A stretch of DNA of 64,000 nucleotides from Tridacna crocea. Lineage: Eukaryota; Mollusca; Bivalvia; Cardiida; Cardiidae. Position 1 is the stretch's first letter. The number at the start of each line of letters is the position of its first letter. Where the stretch lies: the NCBI GenBank assembly GCA_943736015.1, contig OX031061.1, forward strand, positions 11,913,290 to 11,977,289, given 5' to 3'. Shown piece after piece: positions 43,950 to 57,200 of this stretch. A program made the translations under genes and the position numbers. Under the pieces are notes generated by a model that saw nothing but the letters and a program-made list of their open reading frames with translations, had not been told where the DNA came from and ran no database searches.

Positions 43950-45110
43950 GTGTGAAGTTTGACCCCCCAGCTGTAACTTTGACCCAAGAGTCTGGCGTCT
44001 GAAACCTCTGTGTTGGGCATCTTATCAGCGTGAAATTCTATCATAAATGTACTTGACCTTGAAGCCTGCTGTTCTTAACAGTCCTGTACATAGTCTCATC
44101 ATGGTGCACGCATGTAGGAAATATTCTTGAAAACAGATACAGGGTTCAAAAGCTGTGGATCTGACATGTTCTATGGTTATCTGACCTTTAACCCCTTTCT
44201 GCGACATGACATCAAAGCTGGTGTCTGAAGCCTCTGCACTGGTTATTGTCTCACCATGGTGCAAAGAGTTTCAGAGAAGACAAGATATTTGAAAGCTTTA
44301 CCTTTTACTCCTGTGGTGACCTTGGAACCTGCTGTCTGTAATATGGGCCTTGTCCATTGTCCTACCATGGTAAGTGCTGTTTAAAAAAAGGCCAAGGGTT
44401 CAAAAGATTGGGAGCTGATGCTTTTTTTTGATCATCTGACAATCAGGCAGAGGATCCAAGAATACTTGAGCTGGCTGGATTAACGACCATCTGATCATAA
44501 CGCCCCCCCCCCCACGCAAGGTCACTTCAGGGTGCACAGAGGTTCAAGAGGAATTCAGCAGATAAGATTTTTGAGCATCTGACCTTTTACCCCTGATGGG
44601 AACTCTGACCTTGAAGCCTGCCGTCTGAAACCTAAATTTCCACATTGTGATGAAGGATTTAAGAGATATGCAGCCGACAAGATTGATGAGCTCCTGACCA
44701 TTGACCACTCTCCTTGCTTTGACCTTTACCTTTGAGCATTGCATTTGAAACTTCTGCACTGCACATCTTCTTCAAGGTTAATACTTGTGTGAAATATTAA
44801 CAGGAAAATAAGTTAGGTCAGGGACCCACAACATTTGGAGCCAACACAATGAGAATCTGATCATTAACCAATCTTTTTTACCTTGGATTTTTGGATCTGA
44901 AACTGCCGCTCTGCACACAGTTACATCAATGTGCACAAGTGTTATTAAAGATATACAGTATATGAATATATTGCCTTTGACCCCAGCCAAGACCATGACC
45001 TTAGAGCCTGGTCTCTGAAACCTCTACTTTGCATATCACTTTGTGTGAAGTTGCAATAGGGAAAACAGATCAAGGGTTCAGATGTGAATCGGAGGATACG
45101 GCGTAAAAAC
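43950..45110. repeat. Diverged tandem repeat with a unit of about 130-150 bp
   Basis: TGACCTTGAAGCCTG and GTCTGAAACCTCTGCAC recur near 43998, 44049, 44222, 44328, 44608, 44745, 44895 and 45014, with CACCATGGTGCA between them in several units. A C run lies at 44503-44513. Confidence 0.6.
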
Positions 45111-45659
45111 AGATAATCACAGATAGCCACTGCAAACATCCTCTCACTCACTAACTCTCTCTCTCTCTCTCTCTCTCTCTTACTCACTCACTCACTCACT
45201 CAATCATCCACTCACTCACTATCTCACCCACTCACCCCCTCACTCACCCACCCACTCACTCTATTGCACACACTCACGCATTCACACTCAATCATCCACT
45301 CACTCACCCACTCACTCTTAACCATCCACTCAGTCACTATCTCACCCACTCACTCTCTCACACACCCCCTCACTCACCCACCCACTCACTCAATTGCACA
45401 CACTCACTAACTCATTCACACTCAATCATCCACTCACTCACTCACTTTCCTCCCTCCCTCCCTCACTGATTCAGTAATCCACCCCTTTTTCTACCAATCA
45501 ATTATGCACACACCCATCCCTTATTCAACCATTTACAATCCCAGTTATTTGCCCTTTCCTTTTTTAACCACTCACTCAACCACTTAATGAGTCAGTCACT
45601 TACCCATGTAAATATTCGTTCCCTCACTAATTTCTTAATGTAATTACATTCGTCTCTAA

Positions 45660-46059
45660 AAAATCTGTTTCTTTTCTCTGTCTATCTGGTTCTGTCTGTG
45701 TGTGTGTCTGTCTGTGTATCTGTGTGTCTGTCTGGGTCAATCTATCTGTTTTTTTTTTGTCTCTCTGTTCCCCTGTCCACCTGTCTACCCACTTTTACTT
45801 TATTTTTTGCTCTCTCTCTCTCTCACTCTCACTCTCTCTCTATTTCCGTCTGTCTCCTCTCTCTCATACATGTCTGTTTACTCTTTTTTCTCAGTTTCTC
45901 GCATACTTAATCACTCTCATATCTCATACATTTTTTTTGTCTGTCCAAATGTCTGTGTGTGTGTGTTTGTTGTCCTCTGTCTGTCTGTCTTAATGTCTAT
46001 ATATGTATCTATCCATCTATCTATCTCTACCATCTGTCAGTCTATCTATATTTCCTATT

Positions 46060-46091
<32 letters not shown>

Positions 46092-46377
46092 TCTCTCTGT
46101 TCACTTCTCTTCTTCTTTTGGTTCTTTTCTTCTTTTGGTTCTTTTTTCTTTGTTATTTTTTTAGTTTTCCTTCTTTCTCTCTGTTTCTTTTCCTACCTTC
46201 CCTTCTCCTTCCTTCTTATTCCTTTCTTTCATTTTTCTTTCTTTTTTTCCTTTTGTCCTTTTATCCCACCATACTCTTCCTCCCTCATTTAATCTCTTGC
46301 TTTCTATACCTTTCTATCTAATCTGTCACTATCTTGCTCTGTCCCTCTCTCTGTATCTCTTTCTCTGTGTTTTTTTT

Positions 46378-46410
<33 letters not shown>

Positions 46411-46511
46411 TCACACTGTTACTGCGTCTCCTCTCCTTCCCTTTCTCACTCTCTCATTTTCTCTTTCTCTCTCTTTATGTCCTTCTTTATTTTTCTCTGT
46501 GTCTTTTTTGC

Positions 46512-46547
<36 letters not shown>

Positions 46548-46848
46548 TCACACTGTACCCCCCTTTCTCACACCCTCTTTATTTATCTTAGTATCTCTAT
46601 CTGTCTGTCTTTTAGTTTTTGTCTCTCTCTGTCTCTCTTTCTCTATGTCTCTGTCTGTTTCTCTCTCTCTCTCTCTCTCTCTCTTCTTTTTTTCTTACTT
46701 TGATTCTTTTTTCTTTCTGTTATACTTTTATTTTCTCCTTCTTTCTGTTTCTTTCCCTACCTTCCCTCATCTTCCTTTCTTTGATTTTTTCTCTTTTTTC
46801 TTTGCTCCTCTTATCCCACTGTACTTTTCCTCCCTCAATTTATCTCTT

Positions 46849-46888
<40 letters not shown>

Positions 46889-48363
46889 TTTTTTTCTTCT
46901 TCCCTCAATTAATATCTTGCTTTCTATTTCTCTTTATCTTATGTCACTGTCTTTCTGTGTCCTCTCTCTCTTGTTATCTCTTATTTTTTGTTTGTCTAAA
47001 TCTGTCTGTCTTTGTATCTCGATGTCTGTGTCTTTTTTCTTGTTTGTCTGTCTACTAGCATCGATCTATCTATCTATCTATCTTCAAAATTTTACTCTGT
47101 TTCTTGTCCTTCCCTTTCTCACCCTCTCATTTTCTCTTTTTCTCTCTCTTTATGCCCCCTTATATTTATCTTAGTCTCTCTCTCTCTCTCTCTCTCTCTC
47201 TACATTTATTTTTTTTCTTTCTTCCTCCCTCAATTAATATCTTCCATTTTATTACTCTTTATCTTTATGTCACTGTCTTTCTGTGTCCCTCTCTCTAGTT
47301 ATCTTCTATTTTTTGTTTTTCTAAATCTGTCTGTCTTTGTATCTCTTTGTCTGTGTCTTTTTCTTGTCTATCTATCTATCTATCTATCTATCTTCATACT
47401 GTTACTTTGTCTCTGTTTCCTGTCCTTCCCTTTCTCATCCTCTATCTATCTCTACCCTCTGTCACTGTCTCTATTTCCTCTCTCTCTCTCTCTCTTCACC
47501 TTTTTTCTTCTTATGGTTCTTTTTCTTTCTGTTATTCTTTTATTTTTCCTTCTTTCTCTCTGTTTCTTTTCTTACATTCCCTTCTCCTTTCTTCCTATTC
47601 CTTTCTTTCTTTTTTATTATTTTTCTTCTTTTTTCCCTTTATCCCACCATACCCTTCCTTCCTCATTTAATCTCTTGCTTTCTATCCATCTTTATCTAAT
47701 CTGTCACTATCTCTCTGTGTCCCTTTCTCTGTATCTCTTTCTCTGTGTCTTATTTTTCTATCTATCTCTTCACACTGTTACTGTGTCTCGTCTCCTTCCC
47801 TTTCTCACTCTCTCATTTTCTCTTTCTCTCCCTCTTCATAACTTTCTATATTTTTCTCTGTCTTTCTTATCTGTCTCTCTATCTATGTATCTATCTATCT
47901 ATTCACACTGTTACCCTGTACCACCTTTTCTCATGCTCTCATTTTCTGTTCCTCTCTCTTTATGTCCCTCCATATTTATCTTAGTCTCTCTATCTGTCAG
48001 TCTCTCTCTCTGTCTCTCTCTTTCTCTCTGTCTCTTTATGTGTGTCTCTGTCTGTCTGTCTCTCTCTGTCTCTTTCTCCCTTTCTCTTAGTCTCTGTCTG
48101 TCTGTCTGTCTCTCTCTGTCTATCTCTGTTTGTCTCTGTCTCTCTTTCTCTGTGTCTCTGTCTGTCTGTCTGTCTCTCTGTCTCTCTCTCTCTCTCCTTT
48201 TCATCTTTCTTTGATTCTTTTTTCTTTCTGTTATTTTTTATTCGTTCCTTCTTTCTTTCTGTCTCTTTCCCTACCTTCCCTCATCTTCCTTTCTTCGATT
48301 TTTTCTCTTTTTTCCATTCCTCCTCTTATCCCACTGTACTTTTCCTCCCTGAATTAATCTTTT

Positions 48364-48409
<46 letters not shown>

Positions 48410-48553
48410 GTTTTTTTCTTTCTTCCTCCCCCAGTTAATATCTTGCTTTCTATTTCTCTTTACCTTTATGTCACTGTCTTTCTAGTAATCTCTTATTTTT
48501 TGTTTGTCTAAATCTATCTCTCTTTATATCTCTATGTCTGTGTCTTTTTTTGT

Positions 48554-48604
<51 letters not shown>

Positions 48605-48689
48605 CAAAATGTTACTCTGTCTCTGTTTCCTGGCTTTCCCTTCTCACCCCCTCATTTTCTCTTTTTTCTCTCTTTATGTCCCTTTATAT

Positions 48690-48736
<47 letters not shown>

Positions 48737-49267
48737 CACTTATCTTCATTTGGTTCTTTTATGCTTTCTGTTATTCTTTTATTTCTCCTTTTTTCTCTCT
48801 GTTTCTTTTCCTACCTTCTCTTCCTATTCCTCTCTTTCTTTTTTCTTTCTTTTTTTTATTTTTGTCCCTTTACCCTACCGTACTCTTCCTCCCTCATTTA
48901 ATCTCTTGCTTTCTATCCCTCTTTATCTAATCTGTCACTATCTCTCTGTGTCCTTCTCTCTGTATCTCTTTCTCTGTGTCTTTTTTTCTATCTATCTTTC
49001 TATCTCTTCATACTGTTACTCTGTCTCCTCTCCTTCCCTTTCTCACTCTCATTTTCTCTTTCTCTGTTGCTCTTGTTGTCCCTCTATAGTTTTCTCTGTG
49101 TCTTTCTTATCTATCTATCTATTCACACTGTTACTCTGTACCTTCCTTTCTCATGCTCTCATTTTCTGTCCCTCTCTCTTTATGTCCCTCTATATTTATC
49201 TTAGTCTCTCTAAATGTCTGTCTGCCTGTCTCTCTCTGTCTCTCTTTTTTTTGTATCTCTGTATGTC

Positions 49268-49303
<36 letters not shown>

Positions 49304-49457
49304 CTTTATTCTTTCTGTTATTCTTTTATTCTTTCTTTCTTTCTGTTTTTTTCCCTAGCTTCCCTCATCTTCCTTTCTTCGATTTTTTTTCTTTCCTAGT
49401 CTTATCCCACTGTACCTTTCCTCCCTGAATTAATCTTTTGCTTTCTATCTCTCTTTA

Positions 49458-49501
<44 letters not shown>

Positions 49502-49669
49502 CATTTATTTTTTTTCTTTCTTCCTCCTTCATTATCTTGCATTCTATTACTCTTTATTTTTATGTCACTGTCTTCCTGTGTACTCTCTCTAGTTATCTCT
49601 TGTTTTTTCTCTTTTTTTCTTTTGCTCCTGTTATCCCACTGTACTTTTCCCCCCTCCATTTATCTATTG

Positions 49670-49706
<37 letters not shown>

Positions 49707-50260
49707 CACTTTTTTTTTTCTTATGGTTCTTTTTCTTTCTGTTATTCTTTTATTTTTCCTTCTTTCTCTCTGTTTCTTTTCCTACCTTCCCTTCTCCTTC
49801 CTTCCTATTCCTTTCTTTCTTTTTTCTTTATTTTTTTTCTTTTTGTCCCTTTATCCCATCATACTCTTCCTCCCTCATTTAATCTCTTGCTTTCTATTCC
49901 TCTTTATCTAATCTGTCACTATCTCTCTGTGTCCTTCTCTCCATATTTCTTTCTCTGTGTCTTTTTTTTCTATCTATCTATCTATCTATCTATCTATTCA
50001 CACTGTTACTCTGTCTCCTCTCCTTCCCTTTCTCACTCTCTCATTTTCTCTTTCCCTCTTTATGTCCCTGTATATTTGTCTGTGTGTCTTTCTTATCCAT
50101 CTGTCTATCTATCTATTTATCCATCTTCACACTGTTACTCTGTCTCTGTTTCCTATCCTTCCCTTTCTCACCCTCTCATTTTCTTTTTTTCTCTATTTAT
50201 GTCCCTTTATTTTTATCTTAGCCCCTCTCTCTCTGCTCTTCCTCTCTCTCATTTTTTAAA
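45660..50260. repeat. Higher-order repeat, unit about 1.0-1.4 kb
   Basis: The non-simple anchor CTTCCTCCCTCATTTAATCT recurs near 46275, 47655, 48882 and 49866. Each unit also includes TATC runs, a CTTTCTGTTATTCTTTTAT block and a long TC run in a similar order. Confidence 0.75.
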
Positions 50261-50285
50261 CATTTTAAACCACTCACTTTACTCT

Positions 50286-50515
50286 TATCCCTTTATCACA
50301 CAATCCCAACTTTTAATGATCTTGAGCAAGAAAGCTTTTGAAAACATTGTCGGAAAAGGAGAAAATGCTGATAACCAGCATTTTCTCCTTTTCAAACAAT
50401 GATTTTTAAATCTTTCCCAAAATAAACTTTAATTTTTGAGTCACATTTATTTTGTCCTCTGCAAATGATTTTAATTTGGACCAGTGTAAAATTTTGTCTT
50501 TGGTAAAGAGTTTTA
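50286..50515 (+). mobile_element. Hairpin element A inside the pyrimidine-rich domain
   Basis: The ends have decayed. The palindrome is GGAGAAAATGCTGATAACCA with its complement. It shows that the domain is old enough to have been a target. Confidence 0.8.
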
Positions 50516-50529
50516 CTGGTATACTCTCT

Positions 50530-51010
50530 CTCTCTTACACTCATATACTTTTTTCCAGCCTACCCAAACCATTTACCATTTACGTTTACATGTTAAGCTA
50601 CCCACTCACTTAATAAAAAAAATAACAGACTAGTTCAATAACCAATACAATGATAAACTCTTAAACACTCACTTATTCATAAAAGAACTTATTCACAGTT
50701 ATACAGTAATTAACTGTTACCCCCTCACTTAATCTTAAATTAATTGACTAACTCGATCTCGAATACAATAATCAACTGTTACACACTCACTTAATCATAA
50801 AATAACTAACTCAATCACCAATACAATAATTAACTCTTACCCTCCCACTTAATCATAAAATGACTGACTGACTAAATCAACAATACAATTGTATTACACC
50901 TCTTACCCCCTCATTTAATCATAAAATAACTGACTAACTCAATCACCAATACAATAATTAACTCTTACACACTCAATTAATCATAAAATAATGGACTAAC
51001 TCAATCCCTC
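50530..51010. repeat. Tandem repeat with a unit of about 60 bp
   Basis: CAATACAATAATTAACTCTT and CTTAATCATAAAATAACT recur with starts near 50646, 50763, 50821, 50883 and 50949. Confidence 0.75.
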
Positions 51011-51031
51011 TTTTACTTGCTTTCTCGACCC

Positions 51032-51160
51032 TTAACTTAGCCCTTTGGCTATTAATCACAACCCACTGACCTTTTACAGACAGTGTAGATTAGGATCAAG
51101 ATCAGACTGCACAGAATGTCAGTCTGATCTTGGATCTACACTGTCTGATGAGAAACACCC
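51032..51160. mobile_element. Family D palindromic element
   Basis: TTAACTTAGCCCTTTGGCT, then GACCTTTTACAGACAGTG and the palindrome AGATCAGACTGCACAGAATG with its complement. The right end has lost TTAA. Confidence 0.7.
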
Positions 51161-51599
51161 CGCCCCCTCTTTTAACCACTTAATGTACTTGTATACCTGT
51201 TTTCCAACCCCTTAAAATATCTTTTCACTTATAAACCTGACTCAATGGAGCATCATTGCAATCACCCACTCATACATTTACCCTGTCACTCTCTCATTCA
51301 TTCACTCACACTAGCCTACCCATCATTGCATCCACTTTCACCAACCTACCCATCCATCCCCTCACTCATCATCCACCCACCCACTCATCATTCCCCACCC
51401 ACCACCAACCCACTCACTCCTTACCCACTCACTCAACCACCAACCCACTCACCCACCCATTCACTCATGTACCCACCCACCCACCCATTTCTTCACTCAC
51501 TCACCACTCACCCACCCACTCACTCACTCTGATTTCTCTCTGGCATGCACACAAACTTACTTGCTCACTGTCTTGTCACTCACACATTCACCCAGTGCA

Positions 51600-52700
51600 G
51601 TGTTGCATTATTCACTTGCTCACTGCTCAGGAAGAAGAAGTTTGCTGCATTTGACCTTTTGGAGCCAAAGATGTAAATGTAAGGAGGATTCTGCATTATT
51701 GTATGGTGCACAGTGTCTAGAACTCGGAATATATGAGGAAATGATATGGAGGAAACACTGGAAATACTACCAGAAAAAGGAAGGATGGAAAGGAAATTTG
51801 CTATTTGACATCTATCAAAAGCAAGTCAGCTATACAATGGTTGAAATTGAATTTATGGGAGATCTTGATTGTATTTACTTTTCTGATTTCTGTCATAGAT
51901 ATGAGGTGAGATTTTGACAACTATCATTTAATGCAGGTACTGTGGAATGTTGAGCTAGGGACTGCCCATATTGCTGTTGGCAGAGCTTTTAGGGCACAAA
52001 TAACTATCACCAGACCTGGGGTGAGTTTTCAACACAATTGAAATTTGTCAGGCATGACATTGAAGGAGGGAAAAAGAGCAGCAAAACTATGACCTTTTAC
52101 AAGATTTGCTGAAATGATATGTCAAGAGCAATCCATTTTGGGAAGAACCTTTGAATTTACATAGTTTGGATCTATAAAAAGAAGATCTTTTCAACTACTA
52201 TTTTTGGAATTGCTTGAAAACTTGATATCAGTCCTAGATAATGGATCAGGCATTTAACATTGTCGCCTGCAAATCTAGGAGAGCATTTCATAAACTCTCC
52301 TACTGTAATTTGATTAGGAAATGGGAGTCTGATTGCAATGTTGGATTAACTTTGGATCAAGCATTTTTTTATAATCAGATGGAACCAAGGAAGTTGCCAA
52401 CAAGTAATAAGTGGAGTTAAGCAATGTAGTTTTCTAGGTCATATACTCTTCTTCATCTAACATTGAGTGACCTTATACAGCAGAAATTGTTCCCAAACTG
52501 TTGCAGAAATTGTTCACAAACTGTTGCAGAAATTGGTCCCAAACTGTTTCAAATTGTGGAATATGCAAGCTCATTTTGGTCTCCACAGCTAGAAAAATTC
52601 TGTTGCCATTGAGAAAACTGAACGAGAGAAATCAAAAGTCTTCCCTTTATCACCAACTTCCTAAATATTGAAAAGGGCTTTTGAAACCAGATGCATAGAT
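51600..52700. other. Non-repetitive pocket without a recognised gene
   Basis: Ordinary base composition between two CACT-repeat blocks. A plus frame runs to 51917, and its part after about 51640 is not simple sequence (EEMIWRKHWKYYQKKEGWKG). I see no matching splice sites or known motif, so it remains an unassigned frame. Confidence 0.3.
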
Positions 52701-53233
52701 GGATATATGCCACCCTGATACAAGTATTCACTCCATCACCTCTGTTATCTATTCAACAACTCACTCTATCTTTCAGCTAGCCATCCTTTCACTCTCTTGC
52801 CTACCCACTCACTCAGCCACCAACTCAACCACCCTCACCCCCATTTATTCACTCACCTACCCACCCTTTCACCTACACAACCCCTCACTCACTTGCCAAC
52901 TCACCCACTCACTCACCATCATTCACTCACCTACCCACTCTTTCACCTACACATCCCCTCACTCACTTGCCAGCTCACCCACCATCATAACCACTCACTC
53001 ACTTGCCAACTCACACACTCACCATCATAACCACTCACTCATCCATTCTTCTAACCAACCCACCAACTCATCCACCCATCAACTCACTTACTTACCACTC
53101 ATTAACCCTCATTCACCCAGCCAATCACTCACCCGTCCTTTCACTTAGCCATCCCCTCACATACTCAACAACTTTCCACCTCACTCAACCCTCACTCACT
53201 TTCATTCATTAATTTACTTACTCACTAACTTAA

Positions 53234-53962
53234 ACAAGAGGGCCATGATGGCCCTGAAATTGCGCACCTGAATCTATTGACCAAACATGAACCATTTTCA
53301 ATCTAGTTTCGGAGTGACCTAGTTTTTTATCAGACATCACCCATTATCAAACTCTTTTGAGACATCACCAAAACAAACATTCTGTCCAAGTTTGAAGATT
53401 ATCAGGCAGAAAATGTGGCCTCTAGAGCGTACAAAAGGTTTGTCTAACATTTGACCTGCTGACCTAGTTTTTGACCCAACATGACCCATTTTGAAACTCA
53501 TCCAAGATATCATCAAGACAAACAGTCTGACTAACTTGCAAAAGTTTTGAACTGAAAATGTGGCCTCTAGAGTGTACACAAGGTTTTTCTAAGATTTGAC
53601 CTAAAGACCTAGTTTTTGACCTGACATCACCCATTTTCATTTCAAACTTGTCCGAGATATCATCAAGGCAAACAATCTTACCAAGTTTCATGAGTATCGG
53701 ACTGAAAATGTGGCCTCTAGGGCGTACACAAGGTTATTCTAAGATTTGACCAAGTAACTTAGTTTTTGACCCAACATGACCCATTTTCAAACATGTTTGA
53801 GATATCGAGGCAAACACTCTGACCAAGTTTCATGGGTATGGGACTGAAAATGTGGCCTCTAGAGCGTACACAAGGTAAAAAGTTGACAATTCACGAAGAA
53901 ATCCGGACACAGCACTATCACAGTAGCTCACTCTGAGCACTTTGTGACCAGGTGAGCTAAAA
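53234..53962 (+). mobile_element. Family E element, complete ends
   Basis: Begins AAGAGGGCCATGATGGCCCT (a 15-nt palindrome GGGCCATGATGGCCC) and ends with the hairpin AGCTCACTCTGAGCAC..CAGGTGAGCT followed by AAAA. Inside are four diverged units of about 140-155 bp marked by ATGTGGCCTCTAGAGCGTAC. Confidence 0.7.
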
Positions 53963-54076
53963 AACAATCAACTTCTCTCACTAGCTCTTTTTCACAGACC
54001 GAATTTCATTCATTTATTCATTCACCAACTAACTTGCTTCCTTTCACCCTTGCGCCCCCTACCTCCCCCTTTGTTC

Positions 54077-54111
<35 letters not shown>

Positions 54112-54182
54112 TTTTTATCACTTTATCTGGTGGCTGTCTGTATGTCACTGGGTTCTGCTTTCTGTCTCATTGTGTCTCTTTT

Positions 54183-54404
54183 TTACTCTTTACCAACAAC
54201 AAAATTTCAGAATGATTCAAAGTGAAAGCATCTGCAGACGACAAAAGTGACTGAAAATTTGAAATTCTTTTTTGGAAGGGTAGAAAACACTGTGGAAAAA
54301 GGAGAGAATGCTGGTTGTCAGCATTTTCTCATTTTCCCACAATGTTTTCAAAAGGCTTCTACCTAAGAGTCGTAAAAACCAGGGATTGTTTGGGAAAGGC
54401 TTAC
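54183..54404 (-). mobile_element. Hairpin element A
   Basis: The ends have drifted (TTAC). The palindrome is GGAGAGAATGCTGGTTGTCA with mismatches. Confidence 0.78.
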
Positions 54405-54962
54405 TCTGTTAATCCACGCATGCATTTACTCATTCAAAAACCACCCTCCCATACTTCTCTTTTATCTTTCTCACTCTCTCAATTACCTTTCTAAAGATCT
54501 AACAACCCAAAAACTAACCAGTTCTTTCACTCCCTTGTCTTTTTGTCTGTTTGTCTATCTCTCCCTGTCTGTCCCTCTCTCACATTTACCTGTCCACTCA
54601 CTTACTTGCTTATGTCTGTGTTTCTGTTTGCTTGCCTGTCTGTATTTCTATTTGCTGTCTGTCTATATTTCTGTTTGTCTGCCTGTGTGTGTAGTATTTC
54701 TGTCTGTCGGTCTCCCTCTCTTTCTCTACTCCTTCTCTGACCCTCTCTCTCAATTTTACCCATACAGTCAGTTTTTTAGATTTAAATTTTTGAACCGCCC
54801 ATATTTTGTCATTTTGATTTTGAACAGTCTAAGATTTATTGTTAAACACAGAATTTGCCCGTGTATTGATTGGAAAGGTTACTGAAAAAGGAAGAAATTG
54901 CTGTTACCCTTTATTTTTTGCTCCTTCTCTCATAATCTTTTTAATCTTCTTTATCAAAGCTA

Positions 54963-55276
54963 TTAACTCTAAACCAAATGAAAAAAATTAGATTGGTCCA
55001 AATTGAAAGCATTTGCAGAGGACAAAATAAATGTAACGTAAAGATTGAAATTTGTTTCTCATTACCAAACAACAAAATTTTAGGTCTGTTCAAATCGAAA
55101 TAAAAGTGACTGAAAATTAGAAATTTGTTTTGTGAAGGGCAGAAAACACTGTGGGAGAAGAAGAAAATGCTGGTAACCAACCAATATCTCCTTTTTCCAC
55201 TATGTTTTCTAAAGGCTTCTTTCTCAGGGTCGTCAAAAGCTTTTCCCACAATGTTTTCAATAGGTTTCTTTCTCTT
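54963..55276 (-). mobile_element. Hairpin element A interrupted by another A copy
   Basis: The outer long arm starts TTAACTCTAAACCAAATG. At about 55057 a second copy begins (CTCATTACCAAACAACAA) and runs to about 55239; then the outer right palindrome arm continues, CTTTTCCCACAATGTTTTCA. Confidence 0.65.
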
Positions 55277-57200
55277 ATTCCGTCTCTCTGTCTGTCTGTC
55301 TGTCTGTCTGTCTTTTTCTGATTTTATCTGTCTGTCTGTTTCTCTCTCACTCTTTTTCACTTTTTCTTGTTGCCATCTGTATGTCAATGACTGTGTTCTT
55401 CTGTCTGTTTCCTTGTATCTCTTTTATACCTGCTTATCCATTCAGGCATTCCCTCATTCACCCATCCTCTCATTCTTCCTATTCTATCTTACTTTCTCCC
55501 TCAATTAACTTCCAAAAGACCATAAACACATGAACTAATCCCCTCTTTCATTCCCTTGTCTGGTCTATTTGTCTGTCTGTCTCTCCCTATCTGTCACGAG
55601 CTCTCTCACTTTTATCCGTCCACTCATTTGTTCACTTATCCCCCTATGTCTGTATTTCTGTTTGCATGTTTCTGTCTGTGTTTCCGTTGTCTGTCTGTCC
55701 CTGTCTGTCATTCTCTCTCACTTTTTATCCTTCCACTCACTTGTTCACTTATCCCCCTATGTCTGTATTTCTGTTTGCATGTCTCTCTGTCTCTCTCTTT
55801 GTCTGTCTGTCTCTCCATCTGTCTTTCTCTTATTTTGTCTCTCCATCTGTCTTCCATGAACTCACCCACTTTTTTACTCCCTTGTCTGCCTATCTGTTTG
55901 TTTGTCTGTCTCTCCCTCCCTGCCCCTCTTTCTCAATTTTACCCATACAGTCACTTGTTTGCTTATCTGCCTATGTCTATATTTCTGTTTGCCTGCCTGT
56001 CTGTATTTCTATTTGCCTGTCTGTCTGTACTTCTGTTGGTCTGTCTGTATGTACTTCTGTTTGACTGTCTGTATGTGTTTCTGTCTGTCCGTCTTCCTCT
56101 CTTTCTCTATATCTATCTATCTGGTGGCTATCTGTATCTGTATGTTACTAGGTTCTGTGTCTGTCTCCTTGTTTCTCTTTTCTACTCACTATTACACTTC
56201 CAAGAGACTTCAAAACCAATAAACTAACCTGCTCTTTCACTCCCTTGTCTACCTACTTTTTGTTTGCCTGTCTCTCTCTGTCTGTCCCTCTCTCTCACTT
56301 TCCCTGTCCACTCACTTATTTGCTTATCCTGCTATGTCTGTATGTCTGTTTGCCTGCCTGTCTGTATACCTATTTGCCTGTCTGTCTTTATTTCCGTTTG
56401 TCTGTCTGTCTGTATTTCTCTATGTATTTCTGTCTGTCTCTCTCACTATCTTCTCTTTCTCCATCTCTATCTATCTATATATAAACGCATGAACTAATCT
56501 GCTCTTTCACTCCCTCATCTAGTTGTCTGTTTGTCTATCTGTCTCTCCCTGTCTGTCATGCACTCTCTTCCTTTTACCTGTCCACTCACTTGTTCACTTA
56601 TCCCCCTATGTCTGTATTTCTGTTTGCATGTCTGTCTGTGTGTCTGTCTGTCTGTCTCTCCCTGTCTGTCACTCTCTTTCACTTTTACCCTTCCACCCAC
56701 TTGTTTACTTATCCCCCATGTCTGTATTTTTGTTTGCATGTCTGTCTATGTCTCTGTCTGTCTGTCTGTCTCTCCATCTGTCTTTCTCTTATTCTGTTTC
56801 TCCATCTGTCTTTCACTTACTGACTCCCTTTTCTGGTTGTTTGTCTCTCTTGCTCTTTCTCTATCTATCTATCTGGTAGTTATCTATATGTAACCGGGTT
56901 CTGCTGTCTGTCTCTCCTTGTATGTCCCTTGTATGTCCAGTCACTTGTTTGCTTATCTGCCTATGTCTGTATTTCTGTTTGTCTGCCTGTCTGTATTTCT
57001 ATTTGCCTGTCTGTCTGTATTTCTGTTTGCCTCTCTGTCTGTATGTATTTCTGTCTGTCTGTCTCTATATCTCTCTTTCTATATCTCTTTCTATCTGGTG
57101 GCTATCTGTATGTCACTGGGTTCTGCTCTCCTGTCTTCCTTCATCCACTCTGTCATTCTCTCCCTCTCTGTGCATCTTATTCCTCTATTCACTTATACTC
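55270..57200. repeat. Higher-order TCTG/CACT repeat
   Basis: Blocks with CACTTGTTCACTTATCCCCC, CTATGTCTGTATTTCTGTTT and CTGGTGGCTATCTGTATGTC recur several times in the same order. Confidence 0.65.

Noticed and set aside
45130..45460. Telomere-like array
   Set aside because: The repeats are CACT and CTCA words; TTAGGG or CCCTAA arrays are absent in the window.
47911..48204. Minus-strand frame rich in Arg, Glu, Asp, Thr and Gln that resembles a charged coiled coil
   Set aside because: It is the complement of the same TCTG and TCTC repeats (RERERQRDRQTD).
47012..48214. Plus-strand open frame of 400 codons, and similar ones of 150-284 codons between 45.7 and 57.7 kb
   Set aside because: They are translations of TC, TCTG and TATC repeats, which lack stop codons on the plus strand. 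All three frames are open in places and composition is Ser/Leu/Cys/Phe/Tyr only.
51256..51654. Plus frames rich in His, Pro, Thr and Ser near 51.25-51.65 kb and 52.7-53.2 kb
   Set aside because: They are translations of CACT/CCAC repeats. Only the part after about 51640 is ordinary sequence, and it has no recognisable homology.
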